Shown: piece after piece, positions 18,129 to 27,297 of the stretch
Layout of the letters: the number at the start of each line of letters is the position of its first letter
Position numbering within the stretch: position 1 is the first letter of the stretch
NCBI RefSeq assembly: GCF_001011035.1
Contig: NZ_CP011492.1
Span: 3,791,501 to 3,855,500 of the forward strand
Length of the DNA: 64,000 nt
DNA from: Streptomyces sp. CNQ-509
GTDB taxonomy: Bacteria; Actinomycetota; Actinomycetes; Streptomycetales; Streptomycetaceae
Direction: 5' to 3'
Notes under the pieces: generated by a model
Seen by the model: the letters and a program-made list of their open reading frames with translations, nothing else
Database searches by the model: none
What the model was told of the DNA's origin: nothing
Position numbers and translations under genes: made by a program

Positions 18129-18324
18129 AACAGAACAGGGTACGGCCCGTGCGCCGCGGGACCGCAACTGGCCACCCTCCGCGGCCTCTCCGTTCGGCCC
18201 GGGTGCCGATCGGGTGGCGGAGCGCCCGGAGGTTGACGCGGTCCCCGCCACCCGGCGTCCCGTACCTCGTTACCATCGGGGTCCAAGGCAGGCGGCACAA
18301 GGCCGCGGGCCGGGCACGAGGACT

Positions 18325-20757
18325 ATGAGGACGGGCGAGCGCGTGGCCGAGCTGGCACATTTGACCGGGTCCCCGGGCGGCTCTCCCGCCCGTCCCCCGG
18401 CCCACCGGCGGCTGCTGACCGCCCTGCTGCTCGTGGCGCTGCTGCTGCCGGCCGCACTGGTGCAGATCCCGACGGCGGGCACGGCCCACGCGCAGCCGTC
18501 CGGCTCCCGCTCGGTGAACGTGTCCGTGGACTATCTGAACCCCTCCGTCCCCTCCGGGGGCGACGATCTGACGGTCTCCGGCAAGGTCACCAACAAGACC
18601 GACGCCAAGATCACCGACCCGCATGTCTCCCTGCGCCTCAGCGGCCCGCTGACGAGCCGCAGCGAGGTCACCCAGGCCACCGAGCGCACGGGCTGGCTCT
18701 CGGACTACGACGGGACGGAGATCGACGGCCCCGGCACCGAGGAGCTGAAGACCCTGGCTCCCGGGATGAGCCGCGACTTCAGCATCACGATCCCCGTGAA
18801 CCGGCTGCCGCTGGACGCGCCCGGCGTCTACCAGCTCGCGGTCTCCCTCAGCGGCACCTCCGCCGCCGCCGGTTACGAGCAGGTGCTCGGCATCGAGCAC
18901 ACCTTCCTCCCCTGGCAGCCCGACGACCTGTCGACCAAGACCCGGCTCACCTTCGTCTGGCCCGTCATCGCCACCCCCCAGCTCACCGCGCGCACCGAGC
19001 CGGACGAGCAGCAGACACAGACGCCGGTGCTCGCCAGCGACCGGCTGCTGGAGCAGATGGAGCCCGGCGGCCGGCTGCAGCAGATGGTCGCGCTCGGCGA
19101 GGAGTTGCCCGTGACCTGGGTCATCGACCCGGACCTGCTGGCCACGGCGTCCGCGATGACGGAGGCGTACAACGTGGTGGACGAGGACGGCGAGACCGTC
19201 CCCGGCAAGGGCCAGGACACCGCACGGCAGTGGCTGGCCGACCTGCGGAACGCCGTGAAGGGCCGCGAGGTCGTCGCGCTCCCCTTCGGCGACCCCGACC
19301 TGGCCGCCATCGCCCATCGCGGCCGCAAGGTCTCCGGCACCCTCGATCAGCTCGGTGACGCCACCACTCTGGCCCGTACGACCGTCGAGTCGGAGCTCCA
19401 CCTGGAGCCGGAGACCGACCTCGCCTGGCCGGCGGAGGGCGCGATCGACAAGCGCATCGTCGGCGTCGCGGGCGCGGCCGGGGCGCAGTGGATCCTCGCC
19501 CGCAGCGACAGCATGACCGAGAGCGGCCTGTCGTATACGCCGACCGCGGCCCGCCCCATCGGCGGCGGCCGGAAGGCGCTGGTGGCCGACGCACAGCTCT
19601 CCCGGGCCTTCGAGGGGGACATGAGCCGGGCGGAGACCTACTCCCTGGCCATCCAGGAGTACCTGGCCCAGACCCTCGTGACGACGCTACAGCAGCCCAA
19701 TCTGCAGCGCAGCATCGTGGTCGCGCCGCAGCGCACACCCACGCTCGGCCAGGTGCAGGCGATGGCCGAGGCACTCGGCGGCCTCGACACCAGCACGTGG
19801 ATGACGCCGCTGAACCTCAGCAGCGCCGCGGTGGAGCCGGCGGACCCGGGCGCCAACCGGGCGGTGCCGAGCACCGGGGCGTATCCGAAGAAGCTGCGGA
19901 AGCAGGAGATCCCGCGCGCGGCCTTCGAGCGGATCCTCGACACCCGGCAGCACCTCGACAACTTCTCCGTCATCCTCGACAACAGCCTCCGGGTCACCGT
20001 TCCCTTCGGCAACGCGCTGCTGCGCGAGATGTCCACGCAGTGGCGCGGGCGGAAGACGGAGGCGGAGGCGTTCCGGCGGGAGGTACAGGGCTACCTGGAG
20101 GACCTCACCTCGCAGGTGCAGCTCATCGACAAGTCGGACCTCACGCTGTCCGGCAACAGCGGCACGATCCCGGTGACGGTGCAGAACAACCTCCTGCAGA
20201 ACGTCCGCGGGCTGGAGCTGCGGCTGACGTCGGACGTGCCCAGCCGGCTGCGGATCGAGGAGGAGCGGCAGTCCATCGAGGTGGCGGGCGGCCACAGCAC
20301 CTCGGTGAAGTTCGAGGCGTCCGCGCGGGCCAGCGGCCCGGTGACCATCACCGCCCAGCTCTACACCGCGGACGGCAGGCCCTTCGGTGCAAAGAAGACC
20401 TTCCAGGTGGAGGTGACGTCCATCACCTCCACGGTGCTGCTCGTCATCGGCGCCGGGATCCTGCTGCTCGTCCTTGCCGGGGTACGCATGTACTCGCAGC
20501 GCAAGCGCGCCGCCCGGACCGCGGAGACGGGCGAAGAGGCGGACGGGAACAGGGACGAGGACGCAAACGGGCACGGGGGCGGCGGCACCGGCGGTGCCGG
20601 GAGCCCGGAGGACTCGGCGGATCCCGGTAGCGACGGCGATACCGGGGAAGCCGACAAGGAGGCACACGGAACGCACCACACCGGGGGCGACCGCGCCGAC
20701 GACACCGACACCGAAAGCGGTGCCCGGTCGGGTGCCAGTGAGAGAGTGGAGCGGTGA
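18325..20757 (+). CDS. DUF6049-type secreted/membrane-anchored protein
   Basis: 810 residues from ATG 18325 (GAGG five bases upstream); GTG 18342 is an alternative. A signal-like helix spans about 28-48, then a large extracytoplasmic region, one membrane helix at about 700-722 (TVLLVIGAGILLLVLAGV), and a short acidic, Gly-rich cytoplasmic tail of about 85 residues. Genes of this family regularly lie just ahead of murJ in actinobacteria, and the 48-base gap here suggests one operon. The ectodomain begins with an immunoglobulin-like segment (VNVSVDYLNPSVPSGGDDL). Function unknown; a role with MurJ in wall assembly is inference. Confidence 0.85.
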   Translation: MRTGERVAELAHLTGSPGGSPARPPAHRRLLTALLLVALLLPAALVQIPTAGTAHAQPSGSRSVNVSVDYLNPSVPSGGDDLTVSGKVTNKTDAKITDPHVSLRLSGPLTSRSEVTQATERTGWLSDYDGTEIDGPGTEELKTLAPGMSRDFSITIPVNRLPLDAPGVYQLAVSLSGTSAAAGYEQVLGIEHTFLPWQPDDLSTKTRLTFVWPVIATPQLTARTEPDEQQTQTPVLASDRLLEQMEPGGRLQQMVALGEELPVTWVIDPDLLATASAMTEAYNVVDEDGETVPGKGQDTARQWLADLRNAVKGREVVALPFGDPDLAAIAHRGRKVSGTLDQLGDATTLARTTVESELHLEPETDLAWPAEGAIDKRIVGVAGAAGAQWILARSDSMTESGLSYTPTAARPIGGGRKALVADAQLSRAFEGDMSRAETYSLAIQEYLAQTLVTTLQQPNLQRSIVVAPQRTPTLGQVQAMAEALGGLDTSTWMTPLNLSSAAVEPADPGANRAVPSTGAYPKKLRKQEIPRAAFERILDTRQHLDNFSVILDNSLRVTVPFGNALLREMSTQWRGRKTEAEAFRREVQGYLEDLTSQVQLIDKSDLTLSGNSGTIPVTVQNNLLQNVRGLELRLTSDVPSRLRIEEERQSIEVAGGHSTSVKFEASARASGPVTITAQLYTADGRPFGAKKTFQVEVTSITSTVLLVIGAGILLLVLAGVRMYSQRKRAARTAETGEEADGNRDEDANGHGGGGTGGAGSPEDSADPGSDGDTGEADKEAHGTHHTGGDRADDTDTESGARSGASERVER

Positions 20758-20799
20758 GAACGACCAGGCCGTTTCCAGGCCGGCCATGACCCTTGTGGG

Positions 20800-23607
20800 G
20801 TGTCGATGAACGCGCCGTACGACGGTGACCGCAGTCAGGGCACCGGCGATCCCGCGAACCTTCCGCCCGCCGGGTCGCCTCCGCCTGCCCACCCGCAGTC
20901 CCCGGCCGATCAGCAGAACGCCGATCCGTACGCGCCCGACCCCTACGCGCAGCCCCTCCAGGACCCGTACGCGCAGTACCCGCAGGAGCACTACGCCCCG
21001 CCGGCCGCCGACCCGTACGGCCAGGGAGGTCCGGGCCACTACGGACACCCCGCCGCTGCCGACCCCTACGCCCAGCACCCGCCCCAGGCCCACCCGGGGA
21101 CACAGGACCCCTACGCACAGCCCGGCCAGCAGGGTCAGCACGCACAGCCCGGCCAGCACGGCGGGCAGCCCCACTACGGGCAGCCGCAACCGCCGCAGCA
21201 CGGTGGCCCTCCGCAGCAGGCCCACCCCGATCAGTACGGCCCCCCCACGCCCCCCGCGTACCAGGGGCAGCCCGGCGGCCAGCACGCGCCCGACCCGTAC
21301 GGCAGGCAGGGCCAGGACCCCTACGGCCGGCCCGCCGACCCGTACGCCGCCGGCCCGCAGCCCTCCGCCCCCCAGGCGCCGCACGACCCCCGCTCCCCGT
21401 ACCAGCAGAGCGACCCCCGGGCCCCGCACTACCCGCAGCAGCCGCACCACCCCCAGGGCGGGCAGCCGCAGCACCCGCACGCCGACCCCCGGGACCCGTA
21501 CGCCCAGACCGCCGCCCAGGGCGCGCCCGGCCCGTCAGCGCCCTACTCCCACGACCCGTACCTCCAGGACGCCTACGCGCCCGACCCGTACCAGCAGCGC
21601 GCCGACCCCCTCGGCGACGCGTTCTACGACCACGCCGCCCACCCCCCGCCGCCCGCGGGCAGCCGGCCCGCCGCCCAGCCGCCGTACCAGCAGCCGCCCT
21701 CACCGCACTACCGCACGGACCCCCGGCAGTGGGCCGACCCGCCCGCGCCCGAACCCGACGGACCCACCCGGCACCTGCGCTACGGCGACGAGACCACCCA
21801 GTTCGTCGGCATGGACGACCTCGTCACCGGGGCCGGCCGACCGGCGCAGCCGGAGCCGGACGCCTTCGCCCACCTCTTCCGCGACCAGCGCGCCCCGCAG
21901 CCGCCGCCGGGCCTCCAGCCGCAGCCCGCGGCGGCGCCCGCGCCCGTACCGCCGCAGCGCCGCGGCGGCCGCGTCGCGAGCCTGGCGCGCTCCAGCGCCG
22001 TCATGGCCGCCGGCACCCTCGTCTCGCGCATCACGGGGTTCCTGCGCACGCTGGTGATCTCCGCGGCCCTGGGCGTCGCGGTCCTCGGCGACACCTACAC
22101 CGTCGCGTACACGCTGCCGACGATGATCTACATCCTCACCATCGGCGGCGGCCTCAACTCCGTCTTCGTCCCGCAGCTCGTGCGCGCGATGAAGAACGAC
22201 CCCGACGGCGGCATCGCCTACGCGAACCGGCTGCTGACCCTCGTCTCGGTGATCCTCGGCGGGATGGTCCTCATCGCGGTGTTCGCCGCCCCGCTGCTCA
22301 TCCGCGCGATGTCGGTGAAGATCGCCGACAACCCGCACTCCAACGAGGTCGCGATCACCTTCGCGCAGTACTGCCTGCCCACCATCTTCTTCATGGGCAT
22401 CCACGTGGTGATGGGGCAGATCCTCAACGCACGCGGCAGCTTCGGCCCGATGATGTGGACGCCGGTCCTCAACAACATCGTCATCATCGCCACCTTCGGC
22501 CTCTTCCTCTGGGTCTACGGCACCTCCGACTCCTCGGCGATGGACGAGACCACCATCCCGGCGGAGGGCGTGCGGCTCCTCGGCGTCGGCACGCTCCTGG
22601 GCCTCGTGGTGCAGTCGCTGGCGATGATCCCGTACCTGCGGCAGACGGGCTTCAGGATCCGGCCGCGCTTCGACTGGAAGGGCCACGGCCTCGGCAAGGC
22701 GGCCAAGCTCGCCAAGTGGACCTTCCTCTTCGTCCTCGCCAACCAGGCCGGCATGCTCGTCGTCACGCAGCTCGCCACCTGGGCCGGCGAGTCCGCCGCC
22801 GAGGTGGGCCACAAGGGCACCGGCATCATGGCCTTCCAGAACGCGCTGCTGATCTGGCAGATGCCGCAGGCGATCATCACGGTGTCGGTGATGGCCGCGA
22901 TGCTGCCGCGCATCTCCCGGGCGGCCTCCGACGGCGACCCCAACGCGGTGCGCGACGACATCTCGCACGGCCTGCGCACCTCGGCCGTCGCCATCGTGCC
23001 GATCGCCTTCGCGCTCGTCGCGCTCGGCATCCCGATGTGCACCCTGCTCTTCGCCGCGGTCGGCAGCGACGCCGCCACCTCGATCGGGTACGTCCTGATG
23101 GCCTTCGGCCTCGGGCTGATCCCCTTCTCCGTGCAGTACGTCGTCCTGCGCGGCTTCTACGCCTACGAGGACACCCGCACGCCCTTCTACAACACCCTGA
23201 TCGTCGCCGCGGTCTTCGCGACCGGCTCGGCGATCTCCTTCCTCCTCCTCCCCGACCGGCACGCGGTCATCGGCATGGCCGCCTGCTACGGCGTCGCCTA
23301 CGTGGTCGGCGTCGGCGTCGCCTGGCGGCGGCTGAAGCAGCGGATGGGGACCAACGACCTCGACGGCGCCCACGTCGTCCGCACGTACGCCCGCCTCATC
23401 GGCGCCAGCATCCCGGCGGCGCTCGCCGGCGGCGCGGCCGCGTGGGCCGTGACGGACAAGCTCGGGGAGGGCGTCACGGGGTCCCTCGCGGCGCTCGTCG
23501 TCGGCTCGCTCGTCCTCGGCGCGATCTTCTACGTGGCCGCCCGGCGGATGCGGATCCAGGAGCTGAACGCGATGATGGGGATGGTCCGCGGCCGCCTCGG
23601 CCGGTAA
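20800..23607 (+). CDS. murJ: Lipid II flippase MurJ with a long Pro/Gln/Tyr-rich N-terminus
   Basis: About 935 residues; either GTG 20800 or ATG 20806 can start it. Residues 1-385 are low complexity, made of repeated DPYA, DPYGQ, HPQ and PPQ units, with no predicted fold. The MOP-superfamily flippase core starts near 388 (SLARSSAVMAAGTLVSRITG) with about fourteen helices to the C-terminus. It moves lipid II across the membrane. The next gene codes for a pseudokinase; in mycobacteria the two are fused in one MviN protein whose phosphorylated pseudokinase domain recruits FhaA. Here the partner is separate. Confidence 0.93.
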   Translation: MSMNAPYDGDRSQGTGDPANLPPAGSPPPAHPQSPADQQNADPYAPDPYAQPLQDPYAQYPQEHYAPPAADPYGQGGPGHYGHPAAADPYAQHPPQAHPGTQDPYAQPGQQGQHAQPGQHGGQPHYGQPQPPQHGGPPQQAHPDQYGPPTPPAYQGQPGGQHAPDPYGRQGQDPYGRPADPYAAGPQPSAPQAPHDPRSPYQQSDPRAPHYPQQPHHPQGGQPQHPHADPRDPYAQTAAQGAPGPSAPYSHDPYLQDAYAPDPYQQRADPLGDAFYDHAAHPPPPAGSRPAAQPPYQQPPSPHYRTDPRQWADPPAPEPDGPTRHLRYGDETTQFVGMDDLVTGAGRPAQPEPDAFAHLFRDQRAPQPPPGLQPQPAAAPAPVPPQRRGGRVASLARSSAVMAAGTLVSRITGFLRTLVISAALGVAVLGDTYTVAYTLPTMIYILTIGGGLNSVFVPQLVRAMKNDPDGGIAYANRLLTLVSVILGGMVLIAVFAAPLLIRAMSVKIADNPHSNEVAITFAQYCLPTIFFMGIHVVMGQILNARGSFGPMMWTPVLNNIVIIATFGLFLWVYGTSDSSAMDETTIPAEGVRLLGVGTLLGLVVQSLAMIPYLRQTGFRIRPRFDWKGHGLGKAAKLAKWTFLFVLANQAGMLVVTQLATWAGESAAEVGHKGTGIMAFQNALLIWQMPQAIITVSVMAAMLPRISRAASDGDPNAVRDDISHGLRTSAVAIVPIAFALVALGIPMCTLLFAAVGSDAATSIGYVLMAFGLGLIPFSVQYVVLRGFYAYEDTRTPFYNTLIVAAVFATGSAISFLLLPDRHAVIGMAACYGVAYVVGVGVAWRRLKQRMGTNDLDGAHVVRTYARLIGASIPAALAGGAAAWAVTDKLGEGVTGSLAALVVGSLVLGAIFYVAARRMRIQELNAMMGMVRGRLGR
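20920..21650 (+). repeat. Degenerate DPYA-type coding repeat in murJ
   Basis: The segment codes about twenty Asp-Pro-Tyr-(Ala/Gly) units interspersed with Gln/Pro/His-rich spacers. DNA repeats of the form GACCCGTACGC recur along it. It makes an intrinsically disordered cytoplasmic extension ahead of the flippase. Confidence 0.75.
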
Positions 23608-23718
23608 CCGGGGGCACAACCTTCCGTCATCGCCGTGTGTCGTGGATGACGTGAGGCTGTAGGCACAATTGTCATGGCGCGGCTGCACGACACGAGAGTT
23701 GGGGAGGCAGGAACGGCG

Positions 23719-25503
23719 GTGGCGGAACGGAGCACGGCAGCCGTCGACGGCTCGGCGGACGACCGCAGCGATGCGGCCGACACGACTGAGGCGGCGGACA
23801 CGGAAGACCCAACGGGCGCCACGGAGGCGCCCGCTGCCGGGGCCCGTGCCGCGGCAGCCCCCGACTCCGGCGCCGCGGCAGCCGCCGCGGAGCCGCCCGC
23901 ACCGGACTCCTCGGCAGGAAAGCCGCCCGCGCCCGAGGGACCGCCGCGGGCCGGCGTTCCGGTCGCCGACATGCACAGCGGCCACAAGCTCGCCGACCGC
24001 TACCGGCTGGAGGAGTGCGTCACCCGCCTCGACGGCTTCAGCAGTTGGCGCGCGGTCGACGAGAAACTCCGCCGCGCCGTCGGCATCCACGTCCTGGCCG
24101 CCGGGCACGACCACGCCGAGGCCGTCCTCGACGCCGCCCGCGCCGCGGCCCTCATCGGCGACCCGCGCTTCGTCCAGATCCTCGACGCCGTCGAGGAGGA
24201 CGACGTCGTCTACGTGGTCCACGAATGGCTCCCCGACGCCACCGAGTTGTCCACGCTGCTCGCCGGCGGCGCGCCCATGGAGCCGCACGAGGCGTACGAG
24301 CTCGTCACGCAGGTCTCCCAGGCGCTGGCCGCCGCCCACCGCAAGGACCTCGCGCACCTGAGGCTCACCCCGTCGGCCGTGCTGCGGACGGGCAGCGGGC
24401 AGTGGCGCATCCGCGGGCTCTCCATCCACGCGGCGCTGCACGGCACCGAGGCGGACGACCCGCAGCGCACCGACACCGAGGCCGTCGGCGCGCTGCTGTA
24501 CGCCGCGCTGACGGGCCGCTGGCCGTACGAGGGGGACGCCTACGGGCTTGTCGGGCTGCCCAAGCACGTGGGCCTCATCGCGCCGGAGAAGGTGCGCGCG
24601 GGGGTGCACCGCGGGCTCTCGGAGCTGGCGATGCGCGCGCTCGCGGCCGGCTCCCCCGCCGCCGCGGAGCACCCGCGGCCGTGCACGACGCCCGCGGAGC
24701 TGAGCGCCGCCTGCGCCGAGCTGCCGCGCATCCGCCCACCGGAGCCGCAGTTCCCGCGGTCCGCGCCGTACCAGCAGACGACGTACCAGCAGGGCTACGC
24801 GCAGAGCGGCGGCCGCCCCGGGCCCGCCGCGCGCCCCGTCGCCGCCGTGCCACCGCCCGCCCCGCCCACGCTGCCGGGGCGGACCGGGAAGGCCGTGAAG
24901 TGGTGCGTGTCCGTGCTGCTGATCGTCGCGCTCGCCCTCGGCAGTTGGCAGCTCGCCGACGCCCTCATCAACCACGACGGCCGCGGCGGCGACACCGGCA
25001 ATTCGGCGGCCCAGCCCGGCGGCGGGGGCGGGGGATCCGGCGGCGGCCGCGAGGGCGGCAAGCCGGTGGAGATCGAGAGCGCCCGGGACTTCGACCCGTA
25101 CGGCACCGGCAGCGAGTCCCCGAGCAGCGTGCCCGCGGCCTACGACTCCGACCCGTCGAGCTACTGGGAGACCAAGTGGTACACCAGCGCGGTCTTCGGG
25201 AACCTCAAGGAAGGCGTCGGGCTGGTCCTGGATCTCGGTGAGCCCCAGCGCGTCGGCAGCGTGAAGGTGTCCCTCATCGGCGACAGCAAGCTGACGGCCA
25301 TGGCCACCCCGCAGGAAACCGGGTCGATGCCGACGGACCTCTCCGGCTTCGAGGAGTTCGACGCGGCGGACGGCACCAATCTGACGCTCAAGCCCACCAA
25401 GCCGGTCGTCACCCAGTACGTTCTGCTGTGGCTCACGGAGATTCCGCCGTCGAACGAGGGCAACTTCCGTGGCAAGATCTCCGACATCCAGGTTCGGAGC
25501 TGA
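23719..25503 (+). CDS. MurJ-associated pseudokinase with discoidin-like C-terminal domain
   Basis: 594 residues from GTG 23719 (GGAGG eleven bases upstream); ATG 23674 is less likely. After an acidic Ala-rich leader, a protein kinase fold runs from LADRYRLEE (about 95) to about 340. Catalytic residues are absent: the VAIK lysine position reads VGIHV, the HRD loop reads AHLRLTPSAV and the DFG position reads RGLSIH. A membrane helix at about 393-412 separates it from an extracytoplasmic F5/8-type (discoidin-like) domain starting near ARDFDPYGTGSE. The layout equals the C-terminal half of mycobacterial MviN, so it probably acts as a phospho-regulated partner of MurJ. Confidence 0.88.
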   Translation: MAERSTAAVDGSADDRSDAADTTEAADTEDPTGATEAPAAGARAAAAPDSGAAAAAAEPPAPDSSAGKPPAPEGPPRAGVPVADMHSGHKLADRYRLEECVTRLDGFSSWRAVDEKLRRAVGIHVLAAGHDHAEAVLDAARAAALIGDPRFVQILDAVEEDDVVYVVHEWLPDATELSTLLAGGAPMEPHEAYELVTQVSQALAAAHRKDLAHLRLTPSAVLRTGSGQWRIRGLSIHAALHGTEADDPQRTDTEAVGALLYAALTGRWPYEGDAYGLVGLPKHVGLIAPEKVRAGVHRGLSELAMRALAAGSPAAAEHPRPCTTPAELSAACAELPRIRPPEPQFPRSAPYQQTTYQQGYAQSGGRPGPAARPVAAVPPPAPPTLPGRTGKAVKWCVSVLLIVALALGSWQLADALINHDGRGGDTGNSAAQPGGGGGGSGGGREGGKPVEIESARDFDPYGTGSESPSSVPAAYDSDPSSYWETKWYTSAVFGNLKEGVGLVLDLGEPQRVGSVKVSLIGDSKLTAMATPQETGSMPTDLSGFEEFDAADGTNLTLKPTKPVVTQYVLLWLTEIPPSNEGNFRGKISDIQVRS

Positions 25504-25537
25504 GCGCGCAGTACTCGATCAGGGGGAGGGGTCGGCG

Positions 25538-26224
25538 TTGGAGAACGCCAGCGGCGGCGACGTCGACGACCGCACACTCCTCGCCCGCCATGTCTCCGGT
25601 GAGGACCCGTACGCCTTCGCCGAGATCGTCCGGCGTCACCGGGACCGGCTGTGGGCCGTGGCGCTCCGCACCCTCGGCGACCGCGAGGAGGCCGCGGACG
25701 CGGTGCAGGACGCGCTGCTCTCCGCCTTCCGCGCGGCGCACACCTTCCGCGGCCAGTCCGCCGTCACCACCTGGCTGCACCGCATCACCGTGAACGCCTG
25801 CCTGGACCGGGCCCGCAAGGCCGCCAGCCGCCGCGCGGCACCGGTCGCGGACACCGAGCACTTCGAGCAGTTGCTGGAGCCGGAGGAGTCCGCCGAGGCG
25901 CCCGCGGAGCGGGAGGACACCGGCCGGGAGCTGCGCGAGGCGCTGGCGACCCTGCCCGTGGAGCAGCGGGCCGCCCTGGTGCTCGTCGACATGGCGGGCT
26001 ATCCCGTCGCGGAGGCCGCCGACATCCTCGGCGTTCCCGCGGGTACCGTGAAGAGTCGCTGCGCCCGCGGCCGTGCCCGTCTCCTCCCTCTCGTACGTCA
26101 TCTGCGGCTGTCCGCCGCCGACTCCGGGGCGGGCGGACGGAACCCGGCGCAGGGGACATCCGTCCCACCGACGGCAGAGCAGCACGACGTACGCGCGGCG
26201 AAGGGTGGAGGTGAGAAGCCATGA
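25538..26224 (+). CDS. sigM: ECF sigma factor SigM
   Basis: 228 residues from TTG 25538, chosen since GGGAGGGG lies just upstream and the upstream frame overlaps the preceding gene. Region 2 (FAEIVRRHRDRLWAVALRTL; AADAVQDALLSAFRAAHTF) and region 4 (LPVEQRAALVLVDMAGYPV; GVPAGTVKSR) are clear. It overlaps its anti-sigma factor by four bases (ATGA). In Streptomyces and mycobacteria a SigM gene sits in this position between the murJ locus and trxBA. Envelope or redox stress response is inferred from family and neighbours. Confidence 0.92.
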   Translation: MENASGGDVDDRTLLARHVSGEDPYAFAEIVRRHRDRLWAVALRTLGDREEAADAVQDALLSAFRAAHTFRGQSAVTTWLHRITVNACLDRARKAASRRAAPVADTEHFEQLLEPEESAEAPAEREDTGRELREALATLPVEQRAALVLVDMAGYPVAEAADILGVPAGTVKSRCARGRARLLPLVRHLRLSAADSGAGGRNPAQGTSVPPTAEQHDVRAAKGGGEKP

Positions 26225-27177
26225 CGCAGCCCCCGCGGTCCTCCGGCGCCGACGACGGGCACCCGGAGGTCGAAGAACTGGCCGACCTCGCCGAGGGCCT
26301 GACCTCCCCCGCCCGCACGCAGCAGCTCCACCGCCATCTCGACGAGTGCGCCACCTGCCGTGAGACCCGGGACGCCCTCGACGGCGTACGCGGGCTCCTC
26401 GGCAGCCTCCCGGAGCCCGCCCCGATGCCTGCCGAGATCGCGGGGCGTATCGATGCCGCACTGGCGGCCGAGGCGCGCTACGACGCCGATGTGTCCGCCG
26501 TCGATGTTTCACGTGAAACCGCGCCGCCGGAGACCCATGTGCCCGCGCCGCGCGAGTCTGTTTCACGTGAAACACGATCCCGCCGCTCGCACCGCCGGCC
26601 CGCCGCACACCGTGCGGACGCCACCGGCCCCGGCCGGCCCGCCCGGCGCTGGCCGCGCGTCCTCCTCGGCGCCGCCGGGGCGGCCGCGCTCGTCGCACTC
26701 ACCGTCGTCCTCTTCCAGCTCCCGGAGAGCGGAGGCAACGACGACAGCGCCGCAGACATGACGGCCAACCAAGAGCAGTCCCAGGGGAACGCCCCGAAGG
26801 TCGCGCCGAGCGCCGGCAGCCAGGGGCCGCTGGGCGCCGACTCACTGGAGACCCGCGTCCTCGGCATGCTCCAGCAGCCCGAGCGACGCGAGGGCGGCGG
26901 CGCCGGCGAGGGCACGGCCGACACCGGCGACGACCCGCTCGTCGCCGAGGGGGACGACCCCCAGGTGCCCGAGTGCGTACGGGCCGCCCTCAACCGATCC
27001 GAAGCGCCACTCGCGGCCGGGACCGACACGTACGAGGGATCCCCCGCCTACGTCGTCGTGCTGCCGCACCCCGGCGACGCTCAGCGAGTGGACGCCTACG
27101 TGGTGGATTCTTCCTGCGCAGCCTCCCCGGACCAGCCGGGCGAGATTCTGCACAGCGACACCTTCCAGCGACCCTGA
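26221..27177 (+). CDS. Membrane-anchored anti-sigma factor of SigM, containing two parS sites
   Basis: 318 residues. The N-terminal anti-sigma domain has the zinc-binding-type H-x3-C-x2-C motif (HLDECATC, about residues 40-47). A disordered linker precedes one membrane helix at about 142-163 (LLGAAGAAALVALTVVLF) and an extracytoplasmic C-terminus. It is translationally coupled to sigM. Two parS palindromes are embedded in the linker, giving two copies of VSRET; this linker is where a coding cost would be least. Signal and release mechanism cannot be deduced. Confidence 0.88.
   Translation: MTQPPRSSGADDGHPEVEELADLAEGLTSPARTQQLHRHLDECATCRETRDALDGVRGLLGSLPEPAPMPAEIAGRIDAALAAEARYDADVSAVDVSRETAPPETHVPAPRESVSRETRSRRSHRRPAAHRADATGPGRPARRWPRVLLGAAGAAALVALTVVLFQLPESGGNDDSAADMTANQEQSQGNAPKVAPSAGSQGPLGADSLETRVLGMLQQPERREGGGAGEGTADTGDDPLVAEGDDPQVPECVRAALNRSEAPLAAGTDTYEGSPAYVVVLPHPGDAQRVDAYVVDSSCAASPDQPGEILHSDTFQRP
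26505..26520. promoter_or_regulatory. parS centromere site 3
   Basis: TGTTTCACGTGAAACC, perfect 14-bp core with one end mismatch, inside the anti-sigma gene (read as DVSRET). Confidence 0.92.
26559..26574. promoter_or_regulatory. parS centromere site 4
   Basis: TGTTTCACGTGAAACA, exact parS consensus, inside the anti-sigma gene, 54 bases from site 3. Confidence 0.95.
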
Positions 27178-27196
27178 GCCGCGCCCACCCGCCCGC

Positions 27197-27223
27197 GGGA
27201 ATGTCCGGCCCGTAGGATCCGTT
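27197..27223 (+). promoter_or_regulatory. SigR-type promoter for trxBA
   Basis: GGGAAT at 27197-27202, an 18-base spacer, and GTT at 27221-27223. This matches the GGGAAT-N18-GTT consensus of the thiol-oxidative-stress sigma factor SigR, which is known to drive trxBA in Streptomyces. It lies 75 bases ahead of the trxB start. Confidence 0.82.
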
Positions 27224-27297
27224 GGGTGGGTGAGAGGGACAGGACGCAAGCGTTTCCCCACCCCTTCAGGCAGCCGGTCGTAGACAAGGAAGAGTCC

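Noticed and set aside
23674-23718. ATG 23674 as the start of the pseudokinase gene
   Set aside because: No ribosome binding site; GTG 23719 has GGAGG and gives the family-like beginning. Kept as an alternative.
21700-24975. A 1091-codon minus-strand open frame across murJ and the pseudokinase gene
   Set aside because: Low-complexity Arg/Asp/Val-rich translation opposite two recognisable genes; no start context.
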